A DNA stretch of 40,298 nucleotides from Rhodospirillaceae bacterium (GCA_018660305.1 JABJKO010000062.1:1-40298); one strand, 5' to 3'; counted from the first letter of the stretch, positions 7,145 to 15,854 are shown. Notes: a model not told the origin generated them from the sequence alone. Translations and numbers: made by a program.

Positions 7145-8158
7145 TTAAGACTCGCCTTTGTCCGACACGCCGGCCTGTCCGAAGGTCGCCATGCCATTGT
7201 GGCAGGCGGCGGCGCTTTGCACGATCTGGAGCGCCAGCGCGGCACCCGACCCTTCCCCCAGCCGCATGTTCAAATCGAGCAGCGGGGCCTGATTGATTGC
7301 CTCCAGCAGGCGGCGGTGACCCGGCTCGGCGGAGACGTGGCCGACGAGGCAATGATCCAGCGCTGTCTCGTCCATGGCATGGAGGGTGGCGGCGGCGGCG
7401 CAGCACACGTAGCCGTCCAGGATGACCGGGATGCGGCGCTGTCGCGCGGCAATGATGGCACCGGCAATGGCGGCGATCTCGCGCCCGCCCACATGGCGCA
7501 GGACCTCGAGGCCGTCGCGCAGACTGTCTTTGTGAAGAGCCACCGCGTCGCGGACCACCCGGATCTTGGTATCCAGCGCGCTGCCGCTGACGCCGGTGCC
7601 TGGTCCCACCCAGTCTTCCGCCTTACCGCCAAACAGTCCATGGCAGATAGCCGCCGCCGCCGAGGTATTGCCGATCCCCATTTCGCCGAGACACAGCATA
7701 TGAAGCCCGTCCTCGGCGGCCGACATGCCCAGCGCCATGGCGTCGGCACAATCCCTGTCCGTCAGGGCGGGTGCCCGCAGGAAACTTTCGGTCGGGCGGT
7801 CCATGTCCACGGGATACACTTTCAGCTCGCAGCGACCCTGGGCGCAAAGCTGGTTGATGGCGGCGCCGCCTCCCTCGAAATTGGCGACCATCTGACCGGT
7901 GACCTCGGCGGGAAAGGCCGAGACACCTTCGGCGGTAATGCCGTGGTTGCCGGCGAAGATGGCGGTGCGGCAGCGCTCCACCGCCGGCGGGTGCCGGCCC
8001 TGCCAGGCGCATAGCCAGGCGGCCAGTGTCTCGAGCCGGCCCAGCGACCCGGCGGGTTTGGTCAAATTGGCCTCCCGCTCGGCCGCCAGCGCCGCGGCGC
8101 TGTTGTCGGGGCCGGGCAGGTCGCGTATGAGGGTGCGGATAGGGTCGAGGGACTCCAT
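7145..8158 (-). CDS. cobT: Nicotinate-nucleotide--dimethylbenzimidazole phosphoribosyltransferase
   Basis: This 337-residue protein makes alpha-ribazole phosphate from nicotinate mononucleotide and dimethylbenzimidazole, the activation of the lower ligand of cobalamin. Family marks are LTKPAGSLGRLE near the N-terminus, AGNHGITAEGVSAFP, LGEMGIGNTSAAAAI in the middle, and RLGEGSGAALAL near the C-terminus, where the Glu (about 302) is the catalytic base of the family. The ATG at 8158 is chosen because an upstream in-frame start (8266) would run through the twin palindromes of the intergenic region. It is divergent from cobS, which uses its product. It ends 6 bp from the stop of the convergent IPT-like gene, with no separate terminator. 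No lesion is seen. Confidence 0.95.
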   Translation of the reverse strand: MESLDPIRTLIRDLPGPDNSAAALAAEREANLTKPAGSLGRLETLAAWLCAWQGRHPPAVERCRTAIFAGNHGITAEGVSAFPAEVTGQMVANFEGGGAAINQLCAQGRCELKVYPVDMDRPTESFLRAPALTDRDCADAMALGMSAAEDGLHMLCLGEMGIGNTSAAAAICHGLFGGKAEDWVGPGTGVSGSALDTKIRVVRDAVALHKDSLRDGLEVLRHVGGREIAAIAGAIIAARQRRIPVILDGYVCCAAAATLHAMDETALDHCLVGHVSAEPGHRRLLEAINQAPLLDLNMRLGEGSGAALALQIVQSAAACHNGMATFGQAGVSDKGES

Positions 8159-8233
8159 GGCTCTGGTGATCTCGTCTAGGGAATGCGTTGCGTTTGCAGC
8201 AGCACTATGATGAACCCGGCCACAAAACAAGGG

Positions 8234-8272
8234 CGGCATATGCCGGCCCGAAAGCAGTGACGGCATATGCCG
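8234..8272. promoter_or_regulatory. Twin palindromes CGGCATATGCCG between cobT and cobS
   Basis: Two identical 12-bp perfect palindromes lie at 8234-8245 and 8261-8272, with centres 27 bp apart, in the short divergent region between cobT (start 8158) and cobS (start 8284). The second ends 11 nt before the cobS start codon. The arrangement looks like a paired operator for a dimeric regulator acting on both promoters. An RNA hairpin role in the cobS leader is the alternative. Confidence 0.5.
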
Positions 8273-8283
8273 GTCGGAATGCG

Positions 8284-9060
8284 ATGACGGAAACAGACAA
8301 AACCGGTCTCTGGCAGGAATTGAAGCTTTGCCTCGGTCTGCTGACCCGTCTGCCTACGGGGCTGACCGGGATCGAGTCTCCGGAGATCATGGCGCGGGCC
8401 AGCCGGTGGTTTCCGCTGGTCGGTCTGCTGGTCGGCGGACTGTCGGCGGCGGTTCTCTATGGAGGGGCGGTACTGGATCTGCCGAATTCGGCAGCGGCAC
8501 TGATTGCCCTGGGGGCCTCTATCCTGTTGACCGGCGCGCTCCATGAGGATGGTCTCGCCGATACGGCGGACGGGTTAGGCGGCGGCCACGACCGGGACTC
8601 CCGGCTGGCCATCATGCGGGACAGCCACATCGGCACCTATGGCGTGCTTGCGCTGATTCTGTCCGTGGGTCTCCGGTGGTCGGCGCTGGTCGCGCTAATG
8701 GGCAATAGTGTCGGTGCGGCAATGGCCGCGCTGATTGTCGCTGCATCGGTCTCGCGTCTGGTCCCTGTCATGCTGATGAATGTTTTGTCGCCCGCCCGCA
8801 GGGACGGCATGGCGGTGGGTGCCGGCAGTCCGGCGGGGCCGGCAGTCCGTCTCGCTTGCGCCCTGGCACTGGGCAGTCTCTTCTTCCTGTCCCACTGGCC
8901 CGCCATGGTGTTGACGATTATCGCCGCTCTTGCCGTCTTCGTTGCCCTGGGTGCGTTCGCTGTTCGCCGCATCGGCGGCCAGACCGGCGATGTGCTGGGC
9001 GCCAGCCAGCAGGGGACGGAAGTGCTGGTTCTGCTCTGCCTCGCCACGGTAGGGCCATGA
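8284..9060 (+). CDS. cobS: Adenosylcobinamide-GDP ribazoletransferase (cobalamin synthase)
   Basis: This 258-residue integral membrane protein joins adenosylcobinamide-GDP to alpha-ribazole (phosphate), the step that completes the nucleotide loop. The N-terminus LGLLTRLPTG and the signature LHEDGLADTADGLGGG with the acidic residues proposed to bind metal are both present, followed by RLAIMRDSHIGTYG. Five or more hydrophobic segments span the rest (for example LIALGASILLTGAL and ALALGSLFFL). ATG 8284 is preferred over the in-frame ATG at 8188 because the extra residues are encoded by the repeated palindromes. The stop overlaps the phosphatase start (ATGA). Confidence 0.93.
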   Translation: MTETDKTGLWQELKLCLGLLTRLPTGLTGIESPEIMARASRWFPLVGLLVGGLSAAVLYGGAVLDLPNSAAALIALGASILLTGALHEDGLADTADGLGGGHDRDSRLAIMRDSHIGTYGVLALILSVGLRWSALVALMGNSVGAAMAALIVAASVSRLVPVMLMNVLSPARRDGMAVGAGSPAGPAVRLACALALGSLFFLSHWPAMVLTIIAALAVFVALGAFAVRRIGGQTGDVLGASQQGTEVLVLLCLATVGP

Positions 9061-9683
9061 ACCAGGCTGTGATCGAGACCACGCGCTGGTGGTGGATCCG
9101 GCACGCGCCGGTGGTCAATCCCGATGGCAAGATTTATGGCCAGCTTGATCTGGATGTGGATCTATCCGATCAGGAACGGTTTGCCGCGTTGGCCAAGGCG
9201 TTGCCCCAGGGGGCGGTTTGGGTGACCACCACCCTGCAACGCGCCCGGGAAACCGCCAGCCAGCTCTCTTCGTTGATCCCCGCCGAACGGACCATCGCGG
9301 AATATGACGATCTGCGCGAGCAGGCTTTCGGCGATTGGGAAGGACTCAAGTGGGACGACATACCACAAGCATTGAGCGAAGATTATTGGCAGAACCCCGC
9401 GGAAAACCGCATGCCAAACGGCGAAAGCTTTTCTGACGTGGTTGCCCGCGTCACCGAAACCGTCGAACGGCTGAACGGCGACCATAGGGGAACGGATATC
9501 GTCGCCGTGACCCATGCAGGCTCCATCCGGGCGGCGATCAGCCACGCGCTTGGCGGCCATGTCGGGGCCGGTCTGTCTTTTCAACTGGCGCCGCTCTCGC
9601 TGACCCGTATAGACGCCATCCACCGCGGCGGCGATATCTGGTGGCGGGTTTCCGGGGTTAATATTTTCGGCGATCACGGTTGA
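9057..9683 (+). CDS. cobC: Histidine phosphatase, alpha-ribazole phosphatase-like
   Basis: This 208-residue member of the phosphoglycerate-mutase/histidine phosphatase family is coupled to cobS by an ATGA overlap. The active-site RHAPV motif (residues 15-19), the TTLQRARETA segment with the second Arg, the acid motif REQAFGDWEG, and the second His in VTHAGSIRA are all in place. By family and context it removes the 5'-phosphate of alpha-ribazole phosphate or adenosylcobalamin 5'-phosphate. The symbol follows the Salmonella use of cobC; it is not related to the PLP enzyme of the same name at 30802-31806. Substrate assignment rests mainly on context, because histidine phosphatases are diverse. 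Confidence 0.85.
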   Translation: MNQAVIETTRWWWIRHAPVVNPDGKIYGQLDLDVDLSDQERFAALAKALPQGAVWVTTTLQRARETASQLSSLIPAERTIAEYDDLREQAFGDWEGLKWDDIPQALSEDYWQNPAENRMPNGESFSDVVARVTETVERLNGDHRGTDIVAVTHAGSIRAAISHALGGHVGAGLSFQLAPLSLTRIDAIHRGGDIWWRVSGVNIFGDHG

Positions 9684-9710
9684 GCCCTTGGCACGGGCAC
9701 CCGGATACTG

Positions 9711-9872
9711 TTAGGTGCATTTCTTAGCCGGCGGAACAGGGAATTCGGTGTAACTCCGATGCTGCCCCCGCAACTGTGAAAGGTTTGGCTGACGCGTGCC
9801 GGATGAAATGTCCGGCGGCCACTGGGAAACCGGGAAGGCGCGCCAGCCGCGAAACCTTAGCCAGGAGACCTC
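9711..9872 (+). ncRNA. Cobalamin riboswitch (AdoCbl aptamer)
   Basis: The leader before cobU carries the ordered hallmarks of the cobalamin aptamer: TTAGGTGC (9711-9718), ACAGGGAATTCGGTG (9736-9750), a TGCCCCCGCAACTGTGAAAGG segment around 9764-9783, the B12 box GCCACTG (9818-9824) and the closing TTAGCCAGGAGACC (9857-9870). It directly precedes an expression platform that can hide the cobU ribosome binding site. It should reduce expression of cobU-cobW-cobN-cobO-cobQ when adenosylcobalamin is plentiful. Confidence 0.95.
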
Positions 9873-9923
9873 TCCGCCGGCCGTCATAATTTTGCGCTGG
9901 ATCACCTCGGGCGGAGGAGGAAG
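9869..9923 (+). promoter_or_regulatory. Riboswitch expression platform sequestering the cobU Shine-Dalgarno
   Basis: CTCCGCC (9872-9878), at the end of the aptamer, is complementary to GGCGGAG (9910-9916), which opens the purine-rich stretch GGCGGAGGAGGAAG (9910-9923). Pairing would bury part of a very strong Shine-Dalgarno. No T tract follows the hairpin, so control of translation initiation is more likely than termination. The exposed GGAGG (9916-9920) stands 5 nt before an ATT codon at 9926 that is in frame with cobU. Confidence 0.6.
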
Positions 9924-9925
9924 CG

Positions 9926-10462
9926 ATTTCAGACGACGGACGAGACGGGACGGGACTGCCACCGGTGACTCTGGTGCTGGGCGGGGCGCGGTCGGGGAAA
10001 AGCCGATTCGCTGAAGCCCTTGTCTCGGCGGCAGGCGCGGCGACGTATATCGCGACGGCCGAGCCCCGGGATGTCGAAATGAAATCCCGCATCGCGGCGC
10101 ATCGGGACCGGCGCGGGTCTTCCTGGCAGACCCTGGAAGCGCCGCTCGATCTGGCCGCGGCGCTGAGTGAGGCCGACACATCGGGAAGACCTGTCCTGCT
10201 GGATTGTCTAACGCTCTGGTTGTCGAACGTGATGGAGGACGGGCGGGACATCGGCGGCGAAACCGACCGGCTGGTATCGAGCCTCGCCTATTTGACGTGC
10301 CCGGTGGTCATGGTCTCCAACGAAGTAGGCCAGGGTATCGTGCCGGCCAATGCGCTGGCGCGGCGATTTCGCGATCAAGCCGGGGCCCTCAACCAGACCA
10401 TGGCGGCGTTCGCCGACCGTGTCTTTTTCGTTACCGCGGGAATCCCCGCCCAATTGAAGTAG
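9926..10462 (+). CDS. cobU: Adenosylcobinamide kinase / adenosylcobinamide-phosphate guanylyltransferase
   Basis: The P-loop GGARSGKS, the GTP/GMP-transfer segment RIAAHRDRRGSSWQTLE (with the His that takes GMP in this family), LLDCLTLWLSN and VSNEVGQGIVP identify the bifunctional enzyme that phosphorylates adenosylcobinamide and then attaches GMP. Start choice is unusual. GTG 9965 gives 165 residues (MTLVLGGARSGKS) but lacks a close Shine-Dalgarno. The only strong one (GGAGG, 9916-9920) is 5 nt from ATT 9926, in frame, which would give 178 residues with an N-terminus (M)SDDGRDGTGLPP. I give 9926 as the more likely start; the catalytic domain is the same either way. It is the first gene after the riboswitch and is followed 10 nt later by cobW. 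Confidence 0.88.
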   Translation: MSDDGRDGTGLPPVTLVLGGARSGKSRFAEALVSAAGAATYIATAEPRDVEMKSRIAAHRDRRGSSWQTLEAPLDLAAALSEADTSGRPVLLDCLTLWLSNVMEDGRDIGGETDRLVSSLAYLTCPVVMVSNEVGQGIVPANALARRFRDQAGALNQTMAAFADRVFFVTAGIPAQLK

Positions 10463-10475
10463 GAGCGACCCTTTG
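10461..10475 (+). promoter_or_regulatory. Ribosome binding site fixing a TTG start for cobW
   Basis: AGGAG (10461-10465) directly follows the cobU stop codon and precedes TTG (10473-10475) by 7 nt. No in-frame ATG or GTG lies nearby before the conserved GTPase N-terminus, so TTG is the supported initiation codon for cobW. Confidence 0.75.
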
Positions 10476-11504
10476 GCCACGCGTAAAATTCCCGTCACGG
10501 TCATCACCGGCTTTCTCGGCGCCGGCAAGACCAGCCTCATCCGCCATCTCATCACCCATGCCGATGGCCGCCGTCTGGCGCTGCTGATCAACGAGTTCGG
10601 CGAGATGGGGGTCGATGGCGAGATCCTGAAAGCCTGCGGTGACGAGGCCTGCGGTGAGGACGATATTGTCGAACTCACCAATGGCTGCATCTGCTGCACC
10701 GTGGCCGACGATTTCCTGCCGACCTTGAACATCCTGCTCGATCGCGAGGACCCGCCCGATCACATCCTGATCGAAACCTCCGGGCTGGCCCTGCCCAAAC
10801 CGCTGGTCAAGGCGTTCCAGTGGCCGGAAGTCCGGTCGCGCACCACGGTGGATAGTGTCATTGCCGTGGTCGACGGTCCCGCCGTTCAGGCCGGCCTGTT
10901 CGCCGATGATCCCGTTGCCGTTCAGGCGCAGCGCGAGGCCGACGAGATGCTGGATCACGACAGCCCGCTGGCCGAGGTCTATGAGGATCAGCTCGCCTGC
11001 GCCGATATCGTGGTGCTCAGCAAGATCGATCTGATGGATGGCGCGGCGCTGGAGCAGACTAAAACGGACATCCTTGCCGATGCCGGTGCCGGTGTTCAGG
11101 TCATTGCCGCCGATCATGGAGCGCTGGACCCCGCCCTGGTGCTGGGGGTGAATGCCGAGGTCGAGGCCGTGATCGATGGGCGCTGGTCCTATCATGACGG
11201 GTTGGACGAGCATGAGCATGATGATTTTGAAAGCATCACCGTAGACATTCAGATGGCGGACGACCCGGCCCTGATTTCCGATCGGGCACAGAGGACGCTG
11301 GCTATCGAGGGAGTCCTGCGGATCAAGGGCGTCGCCGCGATCGCGAACAAAAACGCGCGGCTCGTGGTCCAGGGGGTCGGCGCGCGGCTCGATCATTATT
11401 ACGACCGGCCGTGGAATCCGGACGAAGAGCGCGCCGGACGGCTGGTGGTGATCGGGCTCAATGGCTTCGACACGGCGCTTGCCGCTGAAATTCTACAGGG
11501 CTGA
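10473..11504 (+). CDS. cobW: Cobalamin biosynthesis protein CobW (G3E GTPase)
   Basis: This 343-residue COG0523-type GTPase has its Walker A, GFLGAGKTSL, within 25 residues of the N-terminus, the metal-binding CxCC motif in NGCICCTV, an ETSGLALP switch segment, and the SKIDL base-recognition motif. A short acidic/His stretch (DEHEHDD) precedes the C-terminal CobW_C domain. Members next to cobN are thought to deliver cobalt to the CobN-dependent chelatase; this location, immediately upstream of cobN, fits that role and argues against the zinc-related paralogues. It starts at TTG with a good Shine-Dalgarno, and its TGA overlaps the cobN ATG by one base. No truncation is seen. Confidence 0.93.
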   Translation: MATRKIPVTVITGFLGAGKTSLIRHLITHADGRRLALLINEFGEMGVDGEILKACGDEACGEDDIVELTNGCICCTVADDFLPTLNILLDREDPPDHILIETSGLALPKPLVKAFQWPEVRSRTTVDSVIAVVDGPAVQAGLFADDPVAVQAQREADEMLDHDSPLAEVYEDQLACADIVVLSKIDLMDGAALEQTKTDILADAGAGVQVIAADHGALDPALVLGVNAEVEAVIDGRWSYHDGLDEHEHDDFESITVDIQMADDPALISDRAQRTLAIEGVLRIKGVAAIANKNARLVVQGVGARLDHYYDRPWNPDEERAGRLVVIGLNGFDTALAAEILQG

Positions 11505-14500
11505 TGCATCTTCTTGTCACCACGCCGGGCGAGGTTTCGGACGGATCCGAAGCGGTCGATCTCGACCAGTCACCGGGTGACATTGTGGTGCTGTCGGCGG
11601 CGGCCAGCGATCTTGCGATCCTGAGCGCGGCGAAAGCACGGCTCCCCCGTGACACACCGTCGCTGCGGCTCGCCAATCTGATGCAGCTCGGCCACAACAT
11701 GTCGGTGGATCTCTATCTGGAGAAGACCATCGCTCACGCCCGGCTGGTCATCGTCCGGCTATTGGGCGGGGTGGGCTACTGGCCCTATGGGGTGGAGCAG
11801 CTGCACGCGCTTTGCCGGCGGAACGATATCGCACTCGCCATCCTGCCGGGCGACGATCAGCCCGACCCGGCGCTCACCGAACCTTCGACCCTGCCGGTTC
11901 AGACCTGTCACCGGCTGTGGCAGTATTTCGTCCACGGCGGGCCGTCCAACGCCGAGAATTTGCTGCGCTATGCGGCGGCCTTGCTGGGTGAAGCGGATAG
12001 CTGGGTCGAACCGGCGCCACTGGTCCGGGCCGGTCTGTACTGGCCATCGCATACCCATCCGGCATTGGAGGACATCCGCGCTCGCTGGCAGCCGAATGCA
12101 TCCGTGGCGCCCATTGTGTTCTACCGCGCGCTGGTGCAGTCGGATGATCTGAAACCCGTCGACGCGCTGATCGCCGCCCTGTCGGATCGTGGCCTGAACG
12201 CCCTGCCGATTTTTGTCAGCAGTCTGAAGGATTCTTTTTCCGCCGGCATTGTTGAGAATTATGTGGCGGAAACCAGCCCGGCAATCATCCTGAACTGCAC
12301 CGGTTTCGCGGTTTCCACACCGGGCCGGCCGGAGGCGGCGACGCCTTTTGCCGGCGCCGATTGTCCGGTGCTGCAGGTGGTGCTGTCGGGCGGGGATGAG
12401 GAAGGTTGGTCCAGCAGCCAGCGCGGGTTGTCGCCACGGGATCTCGCCATGAACGTGGCGCTCCCCGAAGTGGACGGCAGGCTGATCAGCCGGGCCGTTT
12501 CATTCAAGGACGGCAGCAGCATCGATGCGGAGACCGAGGTTGCCCTGGTAAAGCATCGGCCGGTGCCCGACCGCATCGATTTCGTCGCCGACATGGCGCG
12601 TGGCTGGGCCAGGCTGCGCGCGACGCCGGCAAACCAGAGAAAGATTGCCCTTGTGCTCGCCAACTATCCCAACAAGGACGGACGGCTGGGCAATGGTGTC
12701 GGGCTCGACACCCCCGCCGGTGTGGTGGCCGCCCTCAACCGGCTGACGGCCGAGGGCTACGATCTGGCCCAGGACGCACCGAACTCCACCGACTCTCTGA
12801 TGAAAGTACTGTTGGGCGGCCCTACCAATGCCGCCGGAAGCCGTGACGGTGGTGTGCGCTACAGCGTCTCGGATTACGAGGCGTATTTCGCCGCGCTGCC
12901 CGAGCCGGTGCAGAAGCAGGTTACGGAACGCTGGGGCGACCCCGCCCGGGACCCGTTTGTACAGGACGGATGTTTCGTCCTGCCGGTGCACCGCTTCGGC
13001 AGGCTGATCATCGGGGTTCAGCCAGCGCGGGGATACAATGTGGATCCGGTGACCAGCTATCACGATCCGGCTCTGGTGCCGCCCCATGGCTATCTCGCCT
13101 TCTACGCCTGGCTGCGCGAGGCATTCGGCGCCCAGGCCATCATTCACTTCGGCAAGCACGGCAATCTGGAATGGCTGCCCGGCAAGGCACTGGCGCTGTC
13201 GAGAGAGTGCTTCCCGGAAATCGCGCTGGGGGCGCTCCCCCATCTCTATCCCTTCATCGTCAACGATCCGGGCGAGGGGACCCAGGCCAAGCGCCGGGCC
13301 CAGGCAGTGATCATCGATCATCTGACGCCGCCGATGACAAGGGCGGAAAGCTACGGGCCGCTGCGGGATCTGGAACAGCTGGTCGATGAATATTACCAGG
13401 CATCGGGCATGGACCCGCGCCGTCTGGCCCCGCTGGCACGCGAGATCCTGTCGCTGAGCGCCTCCATCGGGCTCGATAGTGACGTGGGTATCGCGCGGGG
13501 CGAGGATGACGAGGCGGCGCTGGCCAAGATCGATAATTATCTGTGCGAACTGAAGGAGCTTCAGATCCGCGATGGGCTGCATGTGTTTGGCGAAGCGCCC
13601 GAGGGCCGGCAGCTGACCGATCTTCTGGTGGCGCTGACCCGTGTGCCGCGCGACGACGGTATGGGGGCAAATGCGTCTCTCATACGGGCGCTTGCCGCCG
13701 ACCTTGGGCTGGACGGATTTGATCCTCTGGATTGTGTCCTTGGCGATCCGTGGCCGGGTGAAAAGCCCAAGGCGCCTGCCGCTGTGGACGATGGCGACTG
13801 GCGAACCAACGGCGATACGGTGGAGCGGCTGGAAATTCTGGCGGCGGACCTGGTCGAGGGGAATCGGCAGTCCGACGCACAATGGACACAGACGCACACT
13901 GTCCTTTCCTACATAAAAGAAACCCTGCGTCCCATGGTGCAAAGCTGCGGCGCGCGTGAGCTGGACGGGTTGATGACCGGTCTGGACGGACGGTTTGTCG
14001 CGCCGGGCGCCAGCGGCGCGCCGACACGCGGGCGGCTCGACGTGCTGCCGACGGGGCGCAATTTTTACTCGGTGGACAGCCGCGCGGTGCCCAGCCCGGT
14101 GGCGTGGCAGCTTGGCTGGAAATCGGCGGCGCTGCTGGTCGAACGGCATTTTCAGGACCATGGTGAGTGGCCAAAACGCATCGCGCTGAGCGCCTGGGGA
14201 ACCGCCAACATGCGCACCGGCGGCGACGACATCGCGCAGGCGCTGGCGCTGATGGGGGTACAGCCCACCTGGGACAAGCAGGCCAACCGGGTCACCGGGT
14301 TCGAGATCATGCCGTCGTCGGTGCTCGGCCGTCCGCGGGTGGATGTGGTGTTCCGGGTTTCCGGTTTCTTCCGCGATGCCTTTCCGTTTCAGATCGATCT
14401 CGTGGATTCGGCGGCCCGCGCCGTCGCGGCGCTGGACGAGGATGAGGCGACCAATCCGCTGGCGGCGCAGGTCAGGCGCGACGCGGCGGCGCTGCGCGCG

Positions 14501-15256
14501 GCGGGCAGCGATGAGGGCGAGGCGGTGCGGCGGGCCGGTTACCGCGTGTTTGGCTCCAAACCGGGGGCCTATGGCGCCGGGCTGCAGGCGCTGATCGATG
14601 AACGCGGCTGGGAGACCGACGAACATCTGGCCGATGCCTATTTGAGCTGGGGCGGCTACGCCTATGGCGATGGCAGCGAGGGCCAGCCGGCGCAGGATCT
14701 GTTCGCGGCCCGTTTGAAAGACGTCGAGATCGTGGTCCATAACCAGGACAATCGGGAGCACGATTTGCTCGACAGCGATGATTATTACCAGTTCGAAGGC
14801 GGGCTGGCGGCCACCATCCGCCATCTGTCCGGTAGTCAGCCGGTGCTGTATCACAACGACCACAGCCGACCGGACTCACCCAAGATCCGCACGCTCGACG
14901 ACGAGATCGCCCGTGTCGTCCGGGCCCGCGCCATCAATCCCAAATGGATCGAAGGGGTCATGCGCCATGGCTATAAGGGCGCCTTTGAGATCGCGGCGAC
15001 GGTGGATTATCTGTTCGCCTTCGCCGCTACCGCGCGGGTGGTAAAGAACCACCATTTCGATCTGGTGTTCGATGCCTATGTCGGCGACGAGACCGTGCGT
15101 GATTTTATCCGAAAAAATAACGCCCCCGCGCTGCGGGAAATCGCCGAGCGTTTCCGGGAAGCCATCGACCGGGATATGTGGCACCCCAGATCCAACGCGG
15201 CGATAGACCTGTTGAACCGACTGGCAGGAGAGAGAAGGCCATGGCTGACGCGATAG
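11504..15256 (+). CDS. cobN: Cobaltochelatase large subunit CobN
   Basis: The 1250-residue length is normal for CobN, the large substrate-binding subunit of the ATP-dependent chelatase that inserts cobalt into hydrogenobyrinic acid a,c-diamide in the late-insertion pathway. Typical segments are ANYPNKDGRLGNGVGLDTPA, HFGKHGNLEWLPGKALALS, VDEYYQASGMDPRR, LPTGRNFYSVDSRAVPSP, and ALSAWGTANMRTGGDDIAQ. It is translationally coupled to cobW upstream and overlaps cobO downstream by 16 bp. The AAA+ partners CobS/CobT of the chelatase are not in this window (the cobS and cobT here are the unrelated Salmonella-type genes), so they must be elsewhere if the enzyme works. BchH is the nearest homologue; context rules it out. 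Confidence 0.95.
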   Translation: MHLLVTTPGEVSDGSEAVDLDQSPGDIVVLSAAASDLAILSAAKARLPRDTPSLRLANLMQLGHNMSVDLYLEKTIAHARLVIVRLLGGVGYWPYGVEQLHALCRRNDIALAILPGDDQPDPALTEPSTLPVQTCHRLWQYFVHGGPSNAENLLRYAAALLGEADSWVEPAPLVRAGLYWPSHTHPALEDIRARWQPNASVAPIVFYRALVQSDDLKPVDALIAALSDRGLNALPIFVSSLKDSFSAGIVENYVAETSPAIILNCTGFAVSTPGRPEAATPFAGADCPVLQVVLSGGDEEGWSSSQRGLSPRDLAMNVALPEVDGRLISRAVSFKDGSSIDAETEVALVKHRPVPDRIDFVADMARGWARLRATPANQRKIALVLANYPNKDGRLGNGVGLDTPAGVVAALNRLTAEGYDLAQDAPNSTDSLMKVLLGGPTNAAGSRDGGVRYSVSDYEAYFAALPEPVQKQVTERWGDPARDPFVQDGCFVLPVHRFGRLIIGVQPARGYNVDPVTSYHDPALVPPHGYLAFYAWLREAFGAQAIIHFGKHGNLEWLPGKALALSRECFPEIALGALPHLYPFIVNDPGEGTQAKRRAQAVIIDHLTPPMTRAESYGPLRDLEQLVDEYYQASGMDPRRLAPLAREILSLSASIGLDSDVGIARGEDDEAALAKIDNYLCELKELQIRDGLHVFGEAPEGRQLTDLLVALTRVPRDDGMGANASLIRALAADLGLDGFDPLDCVLGDPWPGEKPKAPAAVDDGDWRTNGDTVERLEILAADLVEGNRQSDAQWTQTHTVLSYIKETLRPMVQSCGARELDGLMTGLDGRFVAPGASGAPTRGRLDVLPTGRNFYSVDSRAVPSPVAWQLGWKSAALLVERHFQDHGEWPKRIALSAWGTANMRTGGDDIAQALALMGVQPTWDKQANRVTGFEIMPSSVLGRPRVDVVFRVSGFFRDAFPFQIDLVDSAARAVAALDEDEATNPLAAQVRRDAAALRAAGSDEGEAVRRAGYRVFGSKPGAYGAGLQALIDERGWETDEHLADAYLSWGGYAYGDGSEGQPAQDLFAARLKDVEIVVHNQDNREHDLLDSDDYYQFEGGLAATIRHLSGSQPVLYHNDHSRPDSPKIRTLDDEIARVVRARAINPKWIEGVMRHGYKGAFEIAATVDYLFAFAATARVVKNHHFDLVFDAYVGDETVRDFIRKNNAPALREIAERFREAIDRDMWHPRSNAAIDLLNRLAGERRPWLTR

Positions 15257-15852
15257 AGGAAGACAAGGCCGCCAATGAGAAGAGGCGGCGGCATAAGGAG
15301 GCCAAGGATAAGATCCTGGCCAAAAAAGTCCGCACCGGCGGGCTGCTCATCGTCCATACGGGCAAGGGCAAGGGCAAGACCACCGCGGCCATGGGGATGA
15401 TCATGCGCTGCATCGGTCATGGTATGAAGGTCGGCATCGTCCAGTTCGTCAAAGGCAAGTGGGAGACCGGCGAGCGGGTGGTGCTGGAAAAATTTGCCGA
15501 TCAGCTCGATATCGCCGTGATGGGCGAGGGCTTTACCTGGGAAACTCAGGATCGGCGGCGCGATATCGAGGCGGCACAGGCGGCCTGGCAACGCGGCAAG
15601 GAGATGATCGCCTCCGGCGAATACGATTTCGTGCTGCTGGACGAGATCAATATCGTGCTGCGCTACGATTATCTGGATATTGCCGAGGTGGTCGAGACGC
15701 TGAGCCAGAAGCCTGAAAATGTCCATGTGGCCTGCACCGGGCGCAACGCCAAGGACGAACTTATGGAAGCCGCCCATCTGGTCACCGAGATGACCGAGCG
15801 CAAGCATCATTTCCGCGCCAATTTCAAGGCGCAAGCCGGCATCGAGTTCTGA
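15241..15852 (+). CDS. cobO: Cob(I)yrinic acid a,c-diamide adenosyltransferase (CobO/BtuR type)
   Basis: This 203-residue protein transfers the 5'-deoxyadenosyl group from ATP to reduced cobalt of corrinoids. The N-terminal arm is rich in Lys/Arg/Glu (about 1-30). The P-loop [12 protein letters not shown] then follows, with [11 protein letters not shown], the DEIN motif in [13 protein letters not shown], and the C-terminal [19 protein letters not shown], all family marks. ATG 15241 lies inside the end of cobN; an upstream frame-compatible ATG at 15178 would add 21 residues encoded within cobN that do not match the family. It sits between cobN and cobQ, in the pathway order metal insertion, adenosylation, amidation. 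The stop is 2 nt before cobQ. Confidence 0.95.
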   Translation: MADAIEEDKAANEKRRRHKEAKDKILAKKVRTGGLLIVHTGKGKGKTTAAMGMIMRCIGHGMKVGIVQFVKGKWETGERVVLEKFADQLDIAVMGEGFTWETQDRRRDIEAAQAAWQRGKEMIASGEYDFVLLDEINIVLRYDYLDIAEVVETLSQKPENVHVACTGRNAKDELMEAAHLVTEMTERKHHFRANFKAQAGIEF

Positions 15853-15854
15853 TC

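Noticed and set aside
8188..8283. N-terminal extension of CobS from ATG 8188
   Set aside because: The extra 32 residues are produced by the two DNA palindromes (repeated AYAG) and are not part of the CobS family; ATG 8284 fits the family start.
12500..14863. 787-codon open frame on the minus strand opposite cobN
   Set aside because: It lies wholly inside the clearly coding cobN frame, has His/Arg/Gln-rich low-complexity content typical of antisense reading of high-GC genes, and shows no recognisable domain.
11504..15256. CobN as magnesium chelatase BchH
   Set aside because: The two families are homologous, but the neighbours are cobW, cobO and cobQ and no bacteriochlorophyll gene is present.
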